The notes under the pieces: model-generated
Told to the model about the DNA's origin: nothing
What the model saw: only the letters and a program-made list of their open reading frames with translations
Databases searched by the model: none
Part shown: piece after piece, positions 1 through 6,546 of the stretch
Position numbering within the stretch: the stretch's first letter is position 1
Layout of the letters: each line of letters opens with the position of its first letter
Translations under genes and position numbers: made by a program
DNA from: Gammaproteobacteria bacterium
Lineage (GTDB): Bacteria; Pseudomonadota; Gammaproteobacteria; Arenicellales; Spongiicolonaceae
Direction of reading: 5' to 3'
Length of the DNA stretch: 6,742 bases
NCBI GenBank assembly: GCA_007570945.1
Contig: RKSH01000146.1
Location: forward strand, 1 to 6,742

Positions 1-49
1 TGTCAAGGGGGGTTCGATGGGGGCGGGGATAGCACAAGTCCGGCTGTGG
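1..49. other. Leader segment upstream of the promoter, no gene assigned
   Basis: This short stretch lies between the window edge and the proposed promoter. The reading frame of the downstream ligase stays open through it, with an ATG at 17 preceded by an AAGGGGGG run at 5-12 that resembles a ribosome-binding site. I do not treat it as coding. The peptide it would add is unlike glutamine-synthetase N-termini, and the best promoter in the region lies downstream of that ATG. It may be the tail of an upstream intergenic region. Confidence 0.4.
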
Positions 50-78
50 TTGCAACGGATTTTAATTGGGTTTATATT
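50..78 (+). promoter_or_regulatory. Probable sigma70-type promoter of the six-gene operon
   Basis: TTGCAA at 50-55 (4 of 6 matches to TTGACA) is followed, after exactly 17 bases, by TATATT at 73-78 (5 of 6 matches to TATAAT). The segment 59-80 is conspicuously AT-rich in otherwise GC-rich DNA. Transcription would start near 84-86, giving a leader of about 28 bases to the ATG at 113. No other comparable promoter is visible between the six genes, so this one probably drives them all. The box matches are seen directly; activity is inferred. Confidence 0.55.
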
Positions 79-112
79 GACCGAATCGCAAACCCGACCT
101 TGGGCAAATTCG

Positions 113-1642
113 ATGGCGCACAGCACAAGAAAAACGGCCGGCAAGAAAACCGCGCGGCGCACCGCAACGCGCGACTCCATGGACATTGACGGCTACGTCG
201 CCCAGCGCGGCCGCGCCGAGATGGTGAAGCGGGTGCGCGAGAAAATCAACCAACTCGGCGTCACCTACATTTACTACCAGTTTATTTCGGTCACCGGCCG
301 CATTGTGGGCAAGGGCGTGCCCGCCGACCACTGGGAAAACATCGCCCGGCGCGGCTTTCAATTGGTATACGGCTCCACCGCCAACCTTTTTCTCAACCGC
401 CACGGCCAGTACATCGGCTACGGGCCCGAGGCCGCCGAACTGGTGGGCATTCCCGACCCGGAAACTTTCTGCCAGTTGCCGTGGGACAAGCGCGTGGCGC
501 GGGTGTTTTGCGTGTGCTTTCGCAACCGCGAAGAGCGCGTCAACCCCGGCGGCTTTCTCACCTCCGACTGCCGCGGCAACCTGAAGCGCATTCACGCCGA
601 TTTTCAGCGCAAGCACAAACTTCACCTGCGCGCCGGCACCGAGCCGGAAATGATGTGGCTGAAGCGCGGCGAGGACGGCAAGCCGGCCGGCGGATTTTCC
701 AAGCCCTACTGCTACCACATCGACCAATTTGAATCGCTGCGTCCGGTGTCCATGCAAGTGGTGGAATACGCCCGCTTCATGGGCCTGGACATGGTGCAAG
801 GCGACCACGAGGACGCGCCGGGGCAGTTGGAGTTGAACTGGATGTTTGACGAGGTGTTGCGCAACGCCGACCGTCTTTCCACCTACCGCCAGATTTGCGC
901 CGAGGTGGCGCGCGAGCACAACCTGATTGCATGTTTCATGTCCAAGCCGTTCATGGGCGTGTCGGCCTCCGGCTGCCACCACAATATTTCGCTGTGGCGC
1001 GGCGGCACCGACAAGGTAAACAAACTGGGCCACAAAACGCTGCCCGGCATGGCCGGCAACTTCACCTACATGAGCGGCGGCGCCAACACTTTCATGCCCG
1101 ACACCGCCGATGCGCAAAAGCCCGGCAAAACCGGCCTGATGGCCATCGGCGGAATCATGGCCCACCTCGGCGCCCTCACCGCCATCGGCTGCTCCACCGT
1201 CAATTCCTACCGCCGGCTGTGGGACACCGGCTTTTGGGCGCCGGTGTTCGCCGACTGGGGCTACCAAAACCGCACCACTGGCATGCGCGTGTCGGCGCCG
1301 GGGCGGTTTGAATACCGGGCGGTGGATTCGGCGGTGAACCCCTACCTGATGGGCGCCGGCATTCTCAAGGCCTTTGACGACGGCCTGGCGCGCAAACTGG
1401 ACCCCGGCGAGCCCGAGGAGCGCAACATCTACCAGGCCATGGAGGCCGGCAAACAGGTCAAGAAACTGCCCATGTCCCTGGGCGAGGCGCTGGACCGCCT
1501 TGAAAAAGACGAGGTTATCCGCGCGGCCCTGCCGGAGGAGATGTTCAAGGTCTTCATGGAATACAAGCGCGACGAGTGGGAAAAGTTCATGGCCACCGTC
1601 ACCCAGTGGGATGTGGACACCTACCTGGACTGCCTGCCCTGA
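113..1642 (+). CDS. Divergent glutamine synthetase family ligase (probable gamma-glutamyl-amide synthetase)
   Basis: This is a 509-residue cytoplasmic member of the glutamine synthetase fold, which joins glutamate to ammonia or an amine using ATP. The N-terminal beta-grasp part spans about residues 45-150 and the catalytic domain about 155-500. Active-site motifs are intact: E177-P-E179, the DHEDAPGQLE block with metal-ligand candidates E233 and E240, the GCHHNIS block at about 287-293 with H289 and H290, NSYRR with R367, NR ending at R387, and RFEYR at 398-402 with E400. Two acidic residues of the canonical ammonium pocket look replaced: Asp50 by S59 and Glu327 by W375. This suggests a substrate other than ammonia. 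I chose the ATG at 113 because it lies just after the promoter; ATG 179 (487 residues) is an alternative. From 113 the protein begins with a basic K/R/T-rich tail (7 Lys/Arg in 20 residues). It is the first gene of the operon, and the glxB start lies 10 bases after its stop. The exact amine is unknown. Confidence 0.85.
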   Translation: MAHSTRKTAGKKTARRTATRDSMDIDGYVAQRGRAEMVKRVREKINQLGVTYIYYQFISVTGRIVGKGVPADHWENIARRGFQLVYGSTANLFLNRHGQYIGYGPEAAELVGIPDPETFCQLPWDKRVARVFCVCFRNREERVNPGGFLTSDCRGNLKRIHADFQRKHKLHLRAGTEPEMMWLKRGEDGKPAGGFSKPYCYHIDQFESLRPVSMQVVEYARFMGLDMVQGDHEDAPGQLELNWMFDEVLRNADRLSTYRQICAEVAREHNLIACFMSKPFMGVSASGCHHNISLWRGGTDKVNKLGHKTLPGMAGNFTYMSGGANTFMPDTADAQKPGKTGLMAIGGIMAHLGALTAIGCSTVNSYRRLWDTGFWAPVFADWGYQNRTTGMRVSAPGRFEYRAVDSAVNPYLMGAGILKAFDDGLARKLDPGEPEERNIYQAMEAGKQVKKLPMSLGEALDRLEKDEVIRAALPEEMFKVFMEYKRDEWEKFMATVTQWDVDTYLDCLP

Positions 1643-1644
1643 GG
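1641..1644 (+). promoter_or_regulatory. Ribosome-binding site of glxB, overlapping the upstream stop
   Basis: GAGG lies 8 bases before the ATG at 1653 and shares bases with the TGA stop (1640-1642) of the upstream ligase gene. It fixes the glxB start at the ATG that exposes Cys2, and suggests translational coupling between the two genes. Confidence 0.6.
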
Positions 1645-1652
1645 CTTGCGCT

Positions 1653-2597
1653 ATGTGCGGAATTGCCGGACTCATCCACCGCGGAAACAAATCCGACATC
1701 GGCGCGGAACTCACCGCCATGCTGCAGGCGCTTAAGCACCGGGGGCCCGATTCCACCGGCTTTGCGCTCTACGGTGACGGCGGCGATGGCGGCGGCGGGC
1801 GTTACGTGATGCGCTTCAAAGTCGCCGAGCAGGAGGACATCAGCAAGGGCTTCCACATCCACGAGCAGATGCGCCGCCGCCGGGAAACGGTGGACGCGCG
1901 CATGGCCGAGCGCGGCGCGGCGGTGGTGAGCGCCGAGCAGGCCACCGAATACGCCTTCCGCTATGTGTTCACCTATGACGGCGAGATGAAGCCATTGGCC
2001 GACTACATTGAGGACATCGACGGCGCCGAGATTCTGTCCATCGGCCGCTCCCTGGAACTGGTCAAGGACCTGGGCGACGCCGGGGAGATTGCCGGCCAAT
2101 ACGGCCTTACCGGCTTCACCGGCACCCACGCCATCGGCCACACCCGCATGGCCACCGAGTCCGATGTGGACATCCGCTCGGCGCACCCGTACTGGGCGTA
2201 CCCGTTCAACGACATCGCCTTGGTGCACAACGGCCAATTGACCAACTACTGGAACTCGCGCCGCGCCCTGGAGCGTCGCGGCCACCGCTTCATGTCCAAC
2301 TGCGACTCCGAGCTCATCGCCGTCTACCTTGCCGACGCCCTGCACCGCGGCGGCGATTTGGAGGAGGCAATGCATCGTTCGGTGGGCGAACTGGACGGCG
2401 TGTTCACCTACGTGGTGGCCACCGGCGACAAATTAGGCATGGCCAAGGACGAGATGGCGGCGAAACCCATGGTGCTGTATGAGAGCGACGATTTTGTCGC
2501 CCTGGCCTCCGAGGAGGTGGCCATCCGCTCCATTTTCCCGCGCGAGATTGAAACCAGCGACCCCTACGAAGGCGAGGTGCGGGTGTGGCAAAGTTGA
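1653..2597 (+). CDS. glxB: Class II glutamine amidotransferase subunit, GlxB/MgsA type
   Basis: This 314-residue protein is the N-terminal-nucleophile amidotransferase domain of a glutamate synthase made as a separate chain. It is expected to hydrolyse glutamine, or a gamma-glutamyl amide, and release ammonia or an amine for its partners. It begins MCGIAGLIHRG, so removal of Met exposes the catalytic Cys2. Other class II motifs are HRGPDSTG near residues 29-36, GHTRMAT starting at G162 with R165, HNG with N193 and G194, and CDSE at 217-220. The spacing between HRGPDSTG and GHTR is much longer than in PurF-type enzymes; it holds a charged insert (about residues 50-155) that I take to be typical of GlxB proteins. 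In methylotrophs the equivalent is MgsA, the N-methylglutamate synthase subunit A. Its 3' end overlaps glxC by 13 bases, which fits tight co-translation of complex partners. The start is well supported by the catalytic Cys and a GAGG ribosome-binding site. Confidence 0.92.
   Translation: MCGIAGLIHRGNKSDIGAELTAMLQALKHRGPDSTGFALYGDGGDGGGGRYVMRFKVAEQEDISKGFHIHEQMRRRRETVDARMAERGAAVVSAEQATEYAFRYVFTYDGEMKPLADYIEDIDGAEILSIGRSLELVKDLGDAGEIAGQYGLTGFTGTHAIGHTRMATESDVDIRSAHPYWAYPFNDIALVHNGQLTNYWNSRRALERRGHRFMSNCDSELIAVYLADALHRGGDLEEAMHRSVGELDGVFTYVVATGDKLGMAKDEMAAKPMVLYESDDFVALASEEVAIRSIFPREIETSDPYEGEVRVWQS
2574..2577 (+). promoter_or_regulatory. Ribosome-binding site deciding the GTG start of glxC
   Basis: GAGG, inside the 3' end of glxB, lies 7 bases before the GTG at 2585. 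This supports GTG as the start over the TTG at 2594, which overlaps the glxB stop as TTGA and is a fallback. Confidence 0.5.
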
Positions 2598-3418
2598 GCG
2601 ACAACTTCGCCGGCGAGCGCCTCGGCGGCCGCGGGCAGCAGGTTTTTTTTGACGCCGCCGACCTGGGTGACGCCGGCGCCGCCCTCACCTACCCCGGCGC
2701 CTTTGCGGTGGACTTCAACCGCCATGCCGAGGTCGACGCCGCCGCCATGGACGCGCGCGCGGTCAACATCCGCATCCGTGAACTCATGGCCGACGGGGTG
2801 GGCGCCATCACCGTCGCCAACCCCGGCGCCAAACATTCCCTCGGCGTCGGCATTCTCAACCGGCTGAATTTGGCTTTCGCCGGCTCCCTCGGCTATTTCG
2901 GCTGCGGACTCAACGACGGGCCCAATGTCACCGTCAGCGGCCGCGTCGGCTGGTCATTCGCCGAGAACATGATGGCCGGCACCGCGGTGGTGGAGAAGAA
3001 CGCCGGCTCCACTTTCGGCGCCGCCCTGCGCGGCGGCGACCTGGTGTGCAAGGGCGACGCCGGCGGCCGCACCGGCATCGACATGAAAGGCGGCACCATC
3101 ATCATCGGCGGCCGCACTGGCGCCTTCAGCGGCTTCATGATGCAGCGCGGCCGCCTCGTCGTCCTCGGCGACGCCGGCAAAAACCTCGGCGATTCCATGT
3201 ATGACGGCGTCATTTACGTGGGCGGCAAGGTTGCCGGCCTGGGCGTGGACTGCGTCGCCACCGACATGACGGATGCCGACGTGGAATGGCTGGCCCGCAA
3301 ACTCGCCATTTACAACATGGACACCGCCGCCGCCGCCAACATGCAGAAATTCACCTCCGGCAAACAGTTGTGGAACTACGACAATCTGGAGCCGGCGGAG
3401 AAGAAGCTGGTTTTGTAA
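2585..3418 (+). CDS. glxC: GXGXG-domain glutamate synthase subunit, GlxC/MgsB type
   Basis: This 277-residue protein corresponds to the C-terminal GXGXG (alpha-subunit) domain of glutamate synthase, here a separate chain. It starts with GTG inside glxB, 13 bases before that gene ends. Residues 20-95 form a lead-in with a run resembling ITVANPGAKHSLGVGIL. Residues about 95-225 are the right-handed beta-helix with glycine repeats at regular spacing, for example GSLGYFGCGLNDG, VSGRVGWSF, GGDLVCKGDAGGRTG, GGTIIIGGRTGAFSG and GVIYVGGKVAGLG. In GltB this domain holds the amidotransferase and FMN domains in register and shapes the ammonia tunnel, so the likely role is a structural and channelling subunit with GlxB and GlxD. 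The methylotroph counterpart is MgsB. An eight-T run at 2643-2650 encodes part of V-F-F-D and is unusual in this GC-rich gene. There is no signal peptide or membrane segment. Confidence 0.9.
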   Translation: MAKLSDNFAGERLGGRGQQVFFDAADLGDAGAALTYPGAFAVDFNRHAEVDAAAMDARAVNIRIRELMADGVGAITVANPGAKHSLGVGILNRLNLAFAGSLGYFGCGLNDGPNVTVSGRVGWSFAENMMAGTAVVEKNAGSTFGAALRGGDLVCKGDAGGRTGIDMKGGTIIIGGRTGAFSGFMMQRGRLVVLGDAGKNLGDSMYDGVIYVGGKVAGLGVDCVATDMTDADVEWLARKLAIYNMDTAAAANMQKFTSGKQLWNYDNLEPAEKKLVL

Positions 3419-3443
3419 CCGCCGCCCCACAGGCAACACCCCC

Positions 3444-4781
3444 ATGACCGACAACCGCAACCCCAACACCCTCGGCCGCAGTTTTATCTTCCCGCCGGAG
3501 GTCATCAACGACATCCACATCAAGGCCGAACTGGGCCGCTACCGCATGCGCGGGTTTTCGCTGTTCAAGAAAATCCCCAGTTGGGACGACCTCACTTTCC
3601 TGCCCGGCACCCTCACCCGCTTTGTCATTGAGGGCTACCGCGAGAAGTGCGAGACCAAAACCATTCTCGGCCCGCGCGCCAAACGGCCGCTGGAACTGGA
3701 TATTCCGGTCTATGTCACCGGCATGAGTTTCGGCGCGCTGAGTTACGAGGCCAAAACCGCCCTCGCCCGCGGCGCCACCATGGCCGGCACCGCCACCTGC
3801 TCCGGCGAAGGCGGCATGATTCCCGACGAGCGCCGCTATTCCACCAAGTGGTTTTACCAATGCATCCAGTCGCGCTACGGTTTCAACCCCCACCACCTGC
3901 GCCTCGCCGACGCATGCGAGTTTTTCATCGGCCAGGGTTGCAAGGTGGGCCTCGGCGGCCATCTCATGGGCCAGAAAGTCACCGACCAGGTGGCCGAGAT
4001 GCGCTCGCTGCCGGCCGGCATTGACCAAAGGTCGCCGGCGCGCCATCCGGACTGGCTGGGCCCCGACGACCTGGCGCTGAAAATTCAGGAAATCCGCGAG
4101 GCCACCAACTGGGAAATCCCCATCCAACTTAAGCTCGGCGCGGCGCGCGTTTACGACGACGTGCGCATGGCGGCGAAGACCGACCCCGACGTCATTTACA
4201 TGGACGGCATGGAGGGCGGCACCGGCGCCGGGCCGCATCTGGCCACCGAGGACACCGGCGTGCCCGGCATCGCCGCCATCCGCCAGGCGCGCAAGGCGCT
4301 GGACGATGTGGGCAAGAGCGGCGAGATTTCCCTGGTCTACGCCGGCGGCATCCGCAACGGCGTGGACATCGCCAAGGCCCTCGCCCTCGGCGCCGACGCC
4401 GTGGCCATCGGCCACTCGGTGCTCATCGCCCTCAACTGCAACAAAGACATTGCCGAGGCCGACTACCCCAAAGAGGTGGGCGTGGAGGCCGGCTATTGCT
4501 ACCACTGCCACACCGGCCGGTGCCCGGTGGGCGTCACCACCCAGGACCCGGAGTTGCGCAAGCGCCTGGACCCGGACGCCGCCGCCGAGCGGGTGTATAA
4601 CTTTCTGCACTGCCTCGCCATTGAGTGCCAAATGATGGCGCGCGCCTGCGGCAAGACCGACGTGCATTCGCTGGAGCCGGAGGACCTCGCCGCCCTCACC
4701 ATGGAGGCCTCGGCGCTGGCCATGGTGCCCCTGGCCGGCTCGCAATACACCGTCGGCCGGCCGGACATGAGCCGCTACTGA
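3444..4781 (+). CDS. glxD: FMN-binding glutamate synthase domain subunit, GlxD/MgsC type
   Basis: This 445-residue protein is the FMN-binding (alpha/beta)8 synthase domain of glutamate synthase as a stand-alone chain. It would bind 2-oxoglutarate or glutamate derivatives and catalyse amine transfer with FMN. Recognisable blocks are GMSFGALSYEAKTAL and SGEGGMIPDERR in the first third, KVGLGGHLMGQKV, GGTGAGPH around residues 258-265, SLVYAGGIRNGVDIAKAL and ALGADAVAIGHS of the flavin-phosphate region, and CYHCHTGRCPVGVTTQD. The last has Cys at 352, 355 and 360, in the place of the 3Fe-4S ligands of GltB, but spaced C-x2-C-x4-C rather than C-x5-C-x4-C. Length fits the GlxD/MgsC family. The ATG at 3444 gives a normal N-terminus (MTDNRNPNTLGRSF) but has only a weak AGG (3431-3433) before it. 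It lies 25 bases after glxC, in the same operon. No GltD-like NADPH subunit is present. Confidence 0.92.
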   Translation: MTDNRNPNTLGRSFIFPPEVINDIHIKAELGRYRMRGFSLFKKIPSWDDLTFLPGTLTRFVIEGYREKCETKTILGPRAKRPLELDIPVYVTGMSFGALSYEAKTALARGATMAGTATCSGEGGMIPDERRYSTKWFYQCIQSRYGFNPHHLRLADACEFFIGQGCKVGLGGHLMGQKVTDQVAEMRSLPAGIDQRSPARHPDWLGPDDLALKIQEIREATNWEIPIQLKLGAARVYDDVRMAAKTDPDVIYMDGMEGGTGAGPHLATEDTGVPGIAAIRQARKALDDVGKSGEISLVYAGGIRNGVDIAKALALGADAVAIGHSVLIALNCNKDIAEADYPKEVGVEAGYCYHCHTGRCPVGVTTQDPELRKRLDPDAAAERVYNFLHCLAIECQMMARACGKTDVHSLEPEDLAALTMEASALAMVPLAGSQYTVGRPDMSRY

Positions 4782-4873
4782 GACCATGCGCCCCCAAACC
4801 CTCACCCTTGCCGCCTCCGCCGGCGTCGGGCCGGGAGTTTCCCTCGCGCCCAATTCCATGTTTTAATCCCGCC
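4782..4873 (+). other. 92-base spacer holding a possible 26-codon reading frame
   Basis: This is the longest gap in the operon. An ATG at 4786, four bases after the glxD stop, opens a 26-codon frame that ends with TAA at 4864-4866, seven bases before the next gene. It has no clear ribosome-binding site. The third codon position is G or C in 20 of 26 codons, which is weak evidence in GC-rich DNA. A small GGGA-GTT-TCCC hairpin also occurs here. There is no convincing promoter or terminator. It is either spacer or a tiny coupling peptide. Confidence 0.3.
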
Positions 4874-5236
4874 ATGCCCGCCGAACCCAAAACCCCCGCC
4901 ACCCGCGAACAGGAAATCGGCCAGCACATCGGCTACCGCTACGATGTGAACCTGTTGCCGGACTACGCGCGGCTGACGCCGTTTCTGAAAAAATACATGG
5001 AGGCGATGGGCTGGCGGGACCTGAACTGGCTGGAGGATGTGCACCTCGGCTACGAGGAAGGCCGCCCGGCGGTTTTTGACCGCAACATCAACGGCTGGGT
5101 GACGGTGCCGGCCGGCATTGAGCTGCCCGACAACCAGCAAGACCGCGACATGCTCGCGCGCGAATTGCTGGTAAAGTTCCAGATGTCCCCCAAGCACCCG
5201 CTGGTGGACCTGAAAAAAGCCTACGCCAAATTCTGA
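4874..5236 (+). CDS. Uncharacterised 120-residue protein between glxD and the GlnT/GmaS gene
   Basis: I do not recognise a family. The product is soluble-looking, with no signal peptide, no membrane segment and no cysteine. After a Pro-rich, probably flexible start (about residues 1-10), there is a likely helix in YARLTPFLKKYMEAMGW (about 31-47), a central aromatic and acidic segment (RDLNWLEDVHLGYEEG, about 48-63), a strand-like GWVTVPAGIELPD (about 74-86), and a charged C-terminal helix region with RDMLARELLVKF (about 91-102). The reading frame is real-looking: codons favour G/C at position three, and the stop is separated from the next start by only two bases. The start at ATG 4874 lacks a clear ribosome-binding site but is the only suitable ATG. 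Being locked between glxD and the ligase suggests a subunit, chaperone or regulator of that system; this is inference from position only. Confidence 0.75.
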   Translation: MPAEPKTPATREQEIGQHIGYRYDVNLLPDYARLTPFLKKYMEAMGWRDLNWLEDVHLGYEEGRPAVFDRNINGWVTVPAGIELPDNQQDRDMLARELLVKFQMSPKHPLVDLKKAYAKF

Positions 5237-5238
5237 CC

Positions 5239-6546
5239 ATGGCCGCAAACCTCGCCACCGTCGCCCGGCAGAAAAAAATCAAATATTTTCTGGTGAGTTT
5301 CGTCGACCTGTTCGGCGTGTTGCGGGCCAAGTTGGTGCCGGCCGCGGCCATCGGCGCGATGCAAAAAGAAGGCGCCGGTTTTGCCGGCTTTGCGGTGTGG
5401 CTGGACATGACGCCGGCCGACCCGGACATGTTCGCCATTCCCGACCCCGGCAGTTTAATTCAACTGCCGTGGCGGCCGGAGGTCGGCTGGCTGGCCGCCG
5501 ACCTGTGGATGCGCGGCGCGCCGGTGGAGGACTCGCCGCGGCAAGCATTGAAGCGGCAAATCAAGGCCGCGGCGGCGTGCCAGGTACGCATGAAAAGCGG
5601 CGTGGAGTGCGAGTATTTTCTCCTCAACGGCGACGGCAGCGCGGTGTCCGACGCGCGCGATGCGCAGGAAAAACCGTGCTATGACCAGTCCGCGCTGATG
5701 CGCCGCTATGATGTGATTGCCGAAATTTGCGACGCCATGGCCACCCTCGGCTGGGCGCCCTACCAGAACGACCACGAGGACGCCAACGGCCAGTTTGAAA
5801 TGAACTGGGGCTACGACGACTGTCTGGTGACCGCCGACCGCCATGTGTTTTTCAAATTCATGGTCAAGTCCGTCGCCGAGAAGCACGGCCTGCGCGCGAC
5901 TTTCATGCCCAAGCCTTTTGCCCACCTCACCGGCAACGGCTGCCATGCCCATGTTTCGCTGTGGGACGCCGCCGGCCGCAAAAATCTTTTTCTCTCCAAA
6001 CGCGACGCCATGGGCCTGTCGCAAACCGCCTACCATTTTCTCGGCGGCATCATCCACAGCGCCGATGCGCTGTGCTCCATGTTCAACCCCACGGTGAACA
6101 GTTACAAGCGCATCAACGCCCCGCGCACCGTTTCCGGCGCCACCTGGTCGCCCAACGCGGTCAGTTATTCCGGCAACAACCGCACCCACATGGTGCGCAT
6201 TCCCGATGCCGGCCGCTTTGAGTTGCGCCTGATGGACGGCGCCGCCAACCCCTACCTGTTGCAGGCCGGGGTTCTCGCCGCCGGCCTGGACGGCCTCGCC
6301 CGCAAGCGCGACCCCGGCAAGCGTCTGGACATCAACATGTACACCGAGGGCCACCGGGCCCGCGATGCAAAAAAACTCCCCTTGAACCTGCTGGACGCCA
6401 TCCGCCTCACCGGTGAAAGCAAAATCCTGCGCGGCGCTTTCGGCGACAAACTCATCGACAGTTACTGCGCGCTCAAGCAGAAAGAATGGAACAGTTACGC
6501 CGCCGCCCTCACCGACTGGGAGCGCGAGCGGACGCTGGACTGCTGA
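5239..6546 (+). CDS. glnT: Type III glutamine synthetase family, GlnT/GmaS: probable gamma-glutamylmethylamide synthetase
   Basis: This 435-residue cytoplasmic ligase is complete and has the usual length of the GlnT/GmaS group. It probably couples glutamate and ATP to methylamine (GmaS) or a similar amine; plain glutamine synthesis is the alternative. Visible active-site elements are D23 in SFVDLFG (the Asp50 position of canonical glutamine synthetase), E123-C-E125, NDHEDANGQFEMN with E180 and E187, GNGCHAHVSLW with H236 and H238, NSYKR ending at R291, the SGATWSPN loop with W303, NNR ending at R315, R320, and RFELR at 326-330 with E328. W303 lies where E327 of canonical enzymes would be, 12 residues before the conserved Arg. 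NPYLLQAG follows. The ATG is two bases after the stop of the 120-residue gene, with no good ribosome-binding site, so translation is probably coupled. It is the last gene before the terminator. Neighbouring glxBCD favours the amine-assimilation role. Confidence 0.88.
   Translation: MAANLATVARQKKIKYFLVSFVDLFGVLRAKLVPAAAIGAMQKEGAGFAGFAVWLDMTPADPDMFAIPDPGSLIQLPWRPEVGWLAADLWMRGAPVEDSPRQALKRQIKAAAACQVRMKSGVECEYFLLNGDGSAVSDARDAQEKPCYDQSALMRRYDVIAEICDAMATLGWAPYQNDHEDANGQFEMNWGYDDCLVTADRHVFFKFMVKSVAEKHGLRATFMPKPFAHLTGNGCHAHVSLWDAAGRKNLFLSKRDAMGLSQTAYHFLGGIIHSADALCSMFNPTVNSYKRINAPRTVSGATWSPNAVSYSGNNRTHMVRIPDAGRFELRLMDGAANPYLLQAGVLAAGLDGLARKRDPGKRLDINMYTEGHRARDAKKLPLNLLDAIRLTGESKILRGAFGDKLIDSYCALKQKEWNSYAAALTDWERERTLDC

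Noticed and set aside
31..56. A sigma54 promoter suggested by TTGCA after a GG, which would fit nitrogen control
   Set aside because: The GG at 42-43 and the GC at 52-53 are 10 bases apart instead of the required 12, and the TGGCAC element is absent.
84..112. A glutamine riboswitch or other structured leader ahead of the first ligase
   Set aside because: The predicted leader is only about 28 bases, too short for such an element, and no stem is apparent in it.
113..1642. Calling the first gene canonical glnA
   Set aside because: The ammonium-site Asp50 and Glu327 positions are Ser and Trp, the N-terminal region is unlike GlnA, and the neighbours are glxBCD genes.
62..1756. A 564-codon open frame on the minus strand, opposite the first ligase
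   Set aside because: It mirrors a gene with clear glutamine synthetase motifs; long antisense frames are expected where codon third positions are G/C. The translation is low-complexity (His/Val/Ala/Gly-rich) with no recognisable motif.
1653..4781. A broken gltB gene split by frameshifts
   Set aside because: Each of the three pieces has its own start, normal length and complete domain, in the known glxB-glxC-glxD order. The central linker domain of GltB is absent rather than interrupted, so this is the established split form.
3351..4859. A 502-codon minus-strand frame opposite glxD
   Set aside because: Same composition effect. The plus-strand frame holds all FMN-domain motifs, and the antisense product resembles nothing I recognise.
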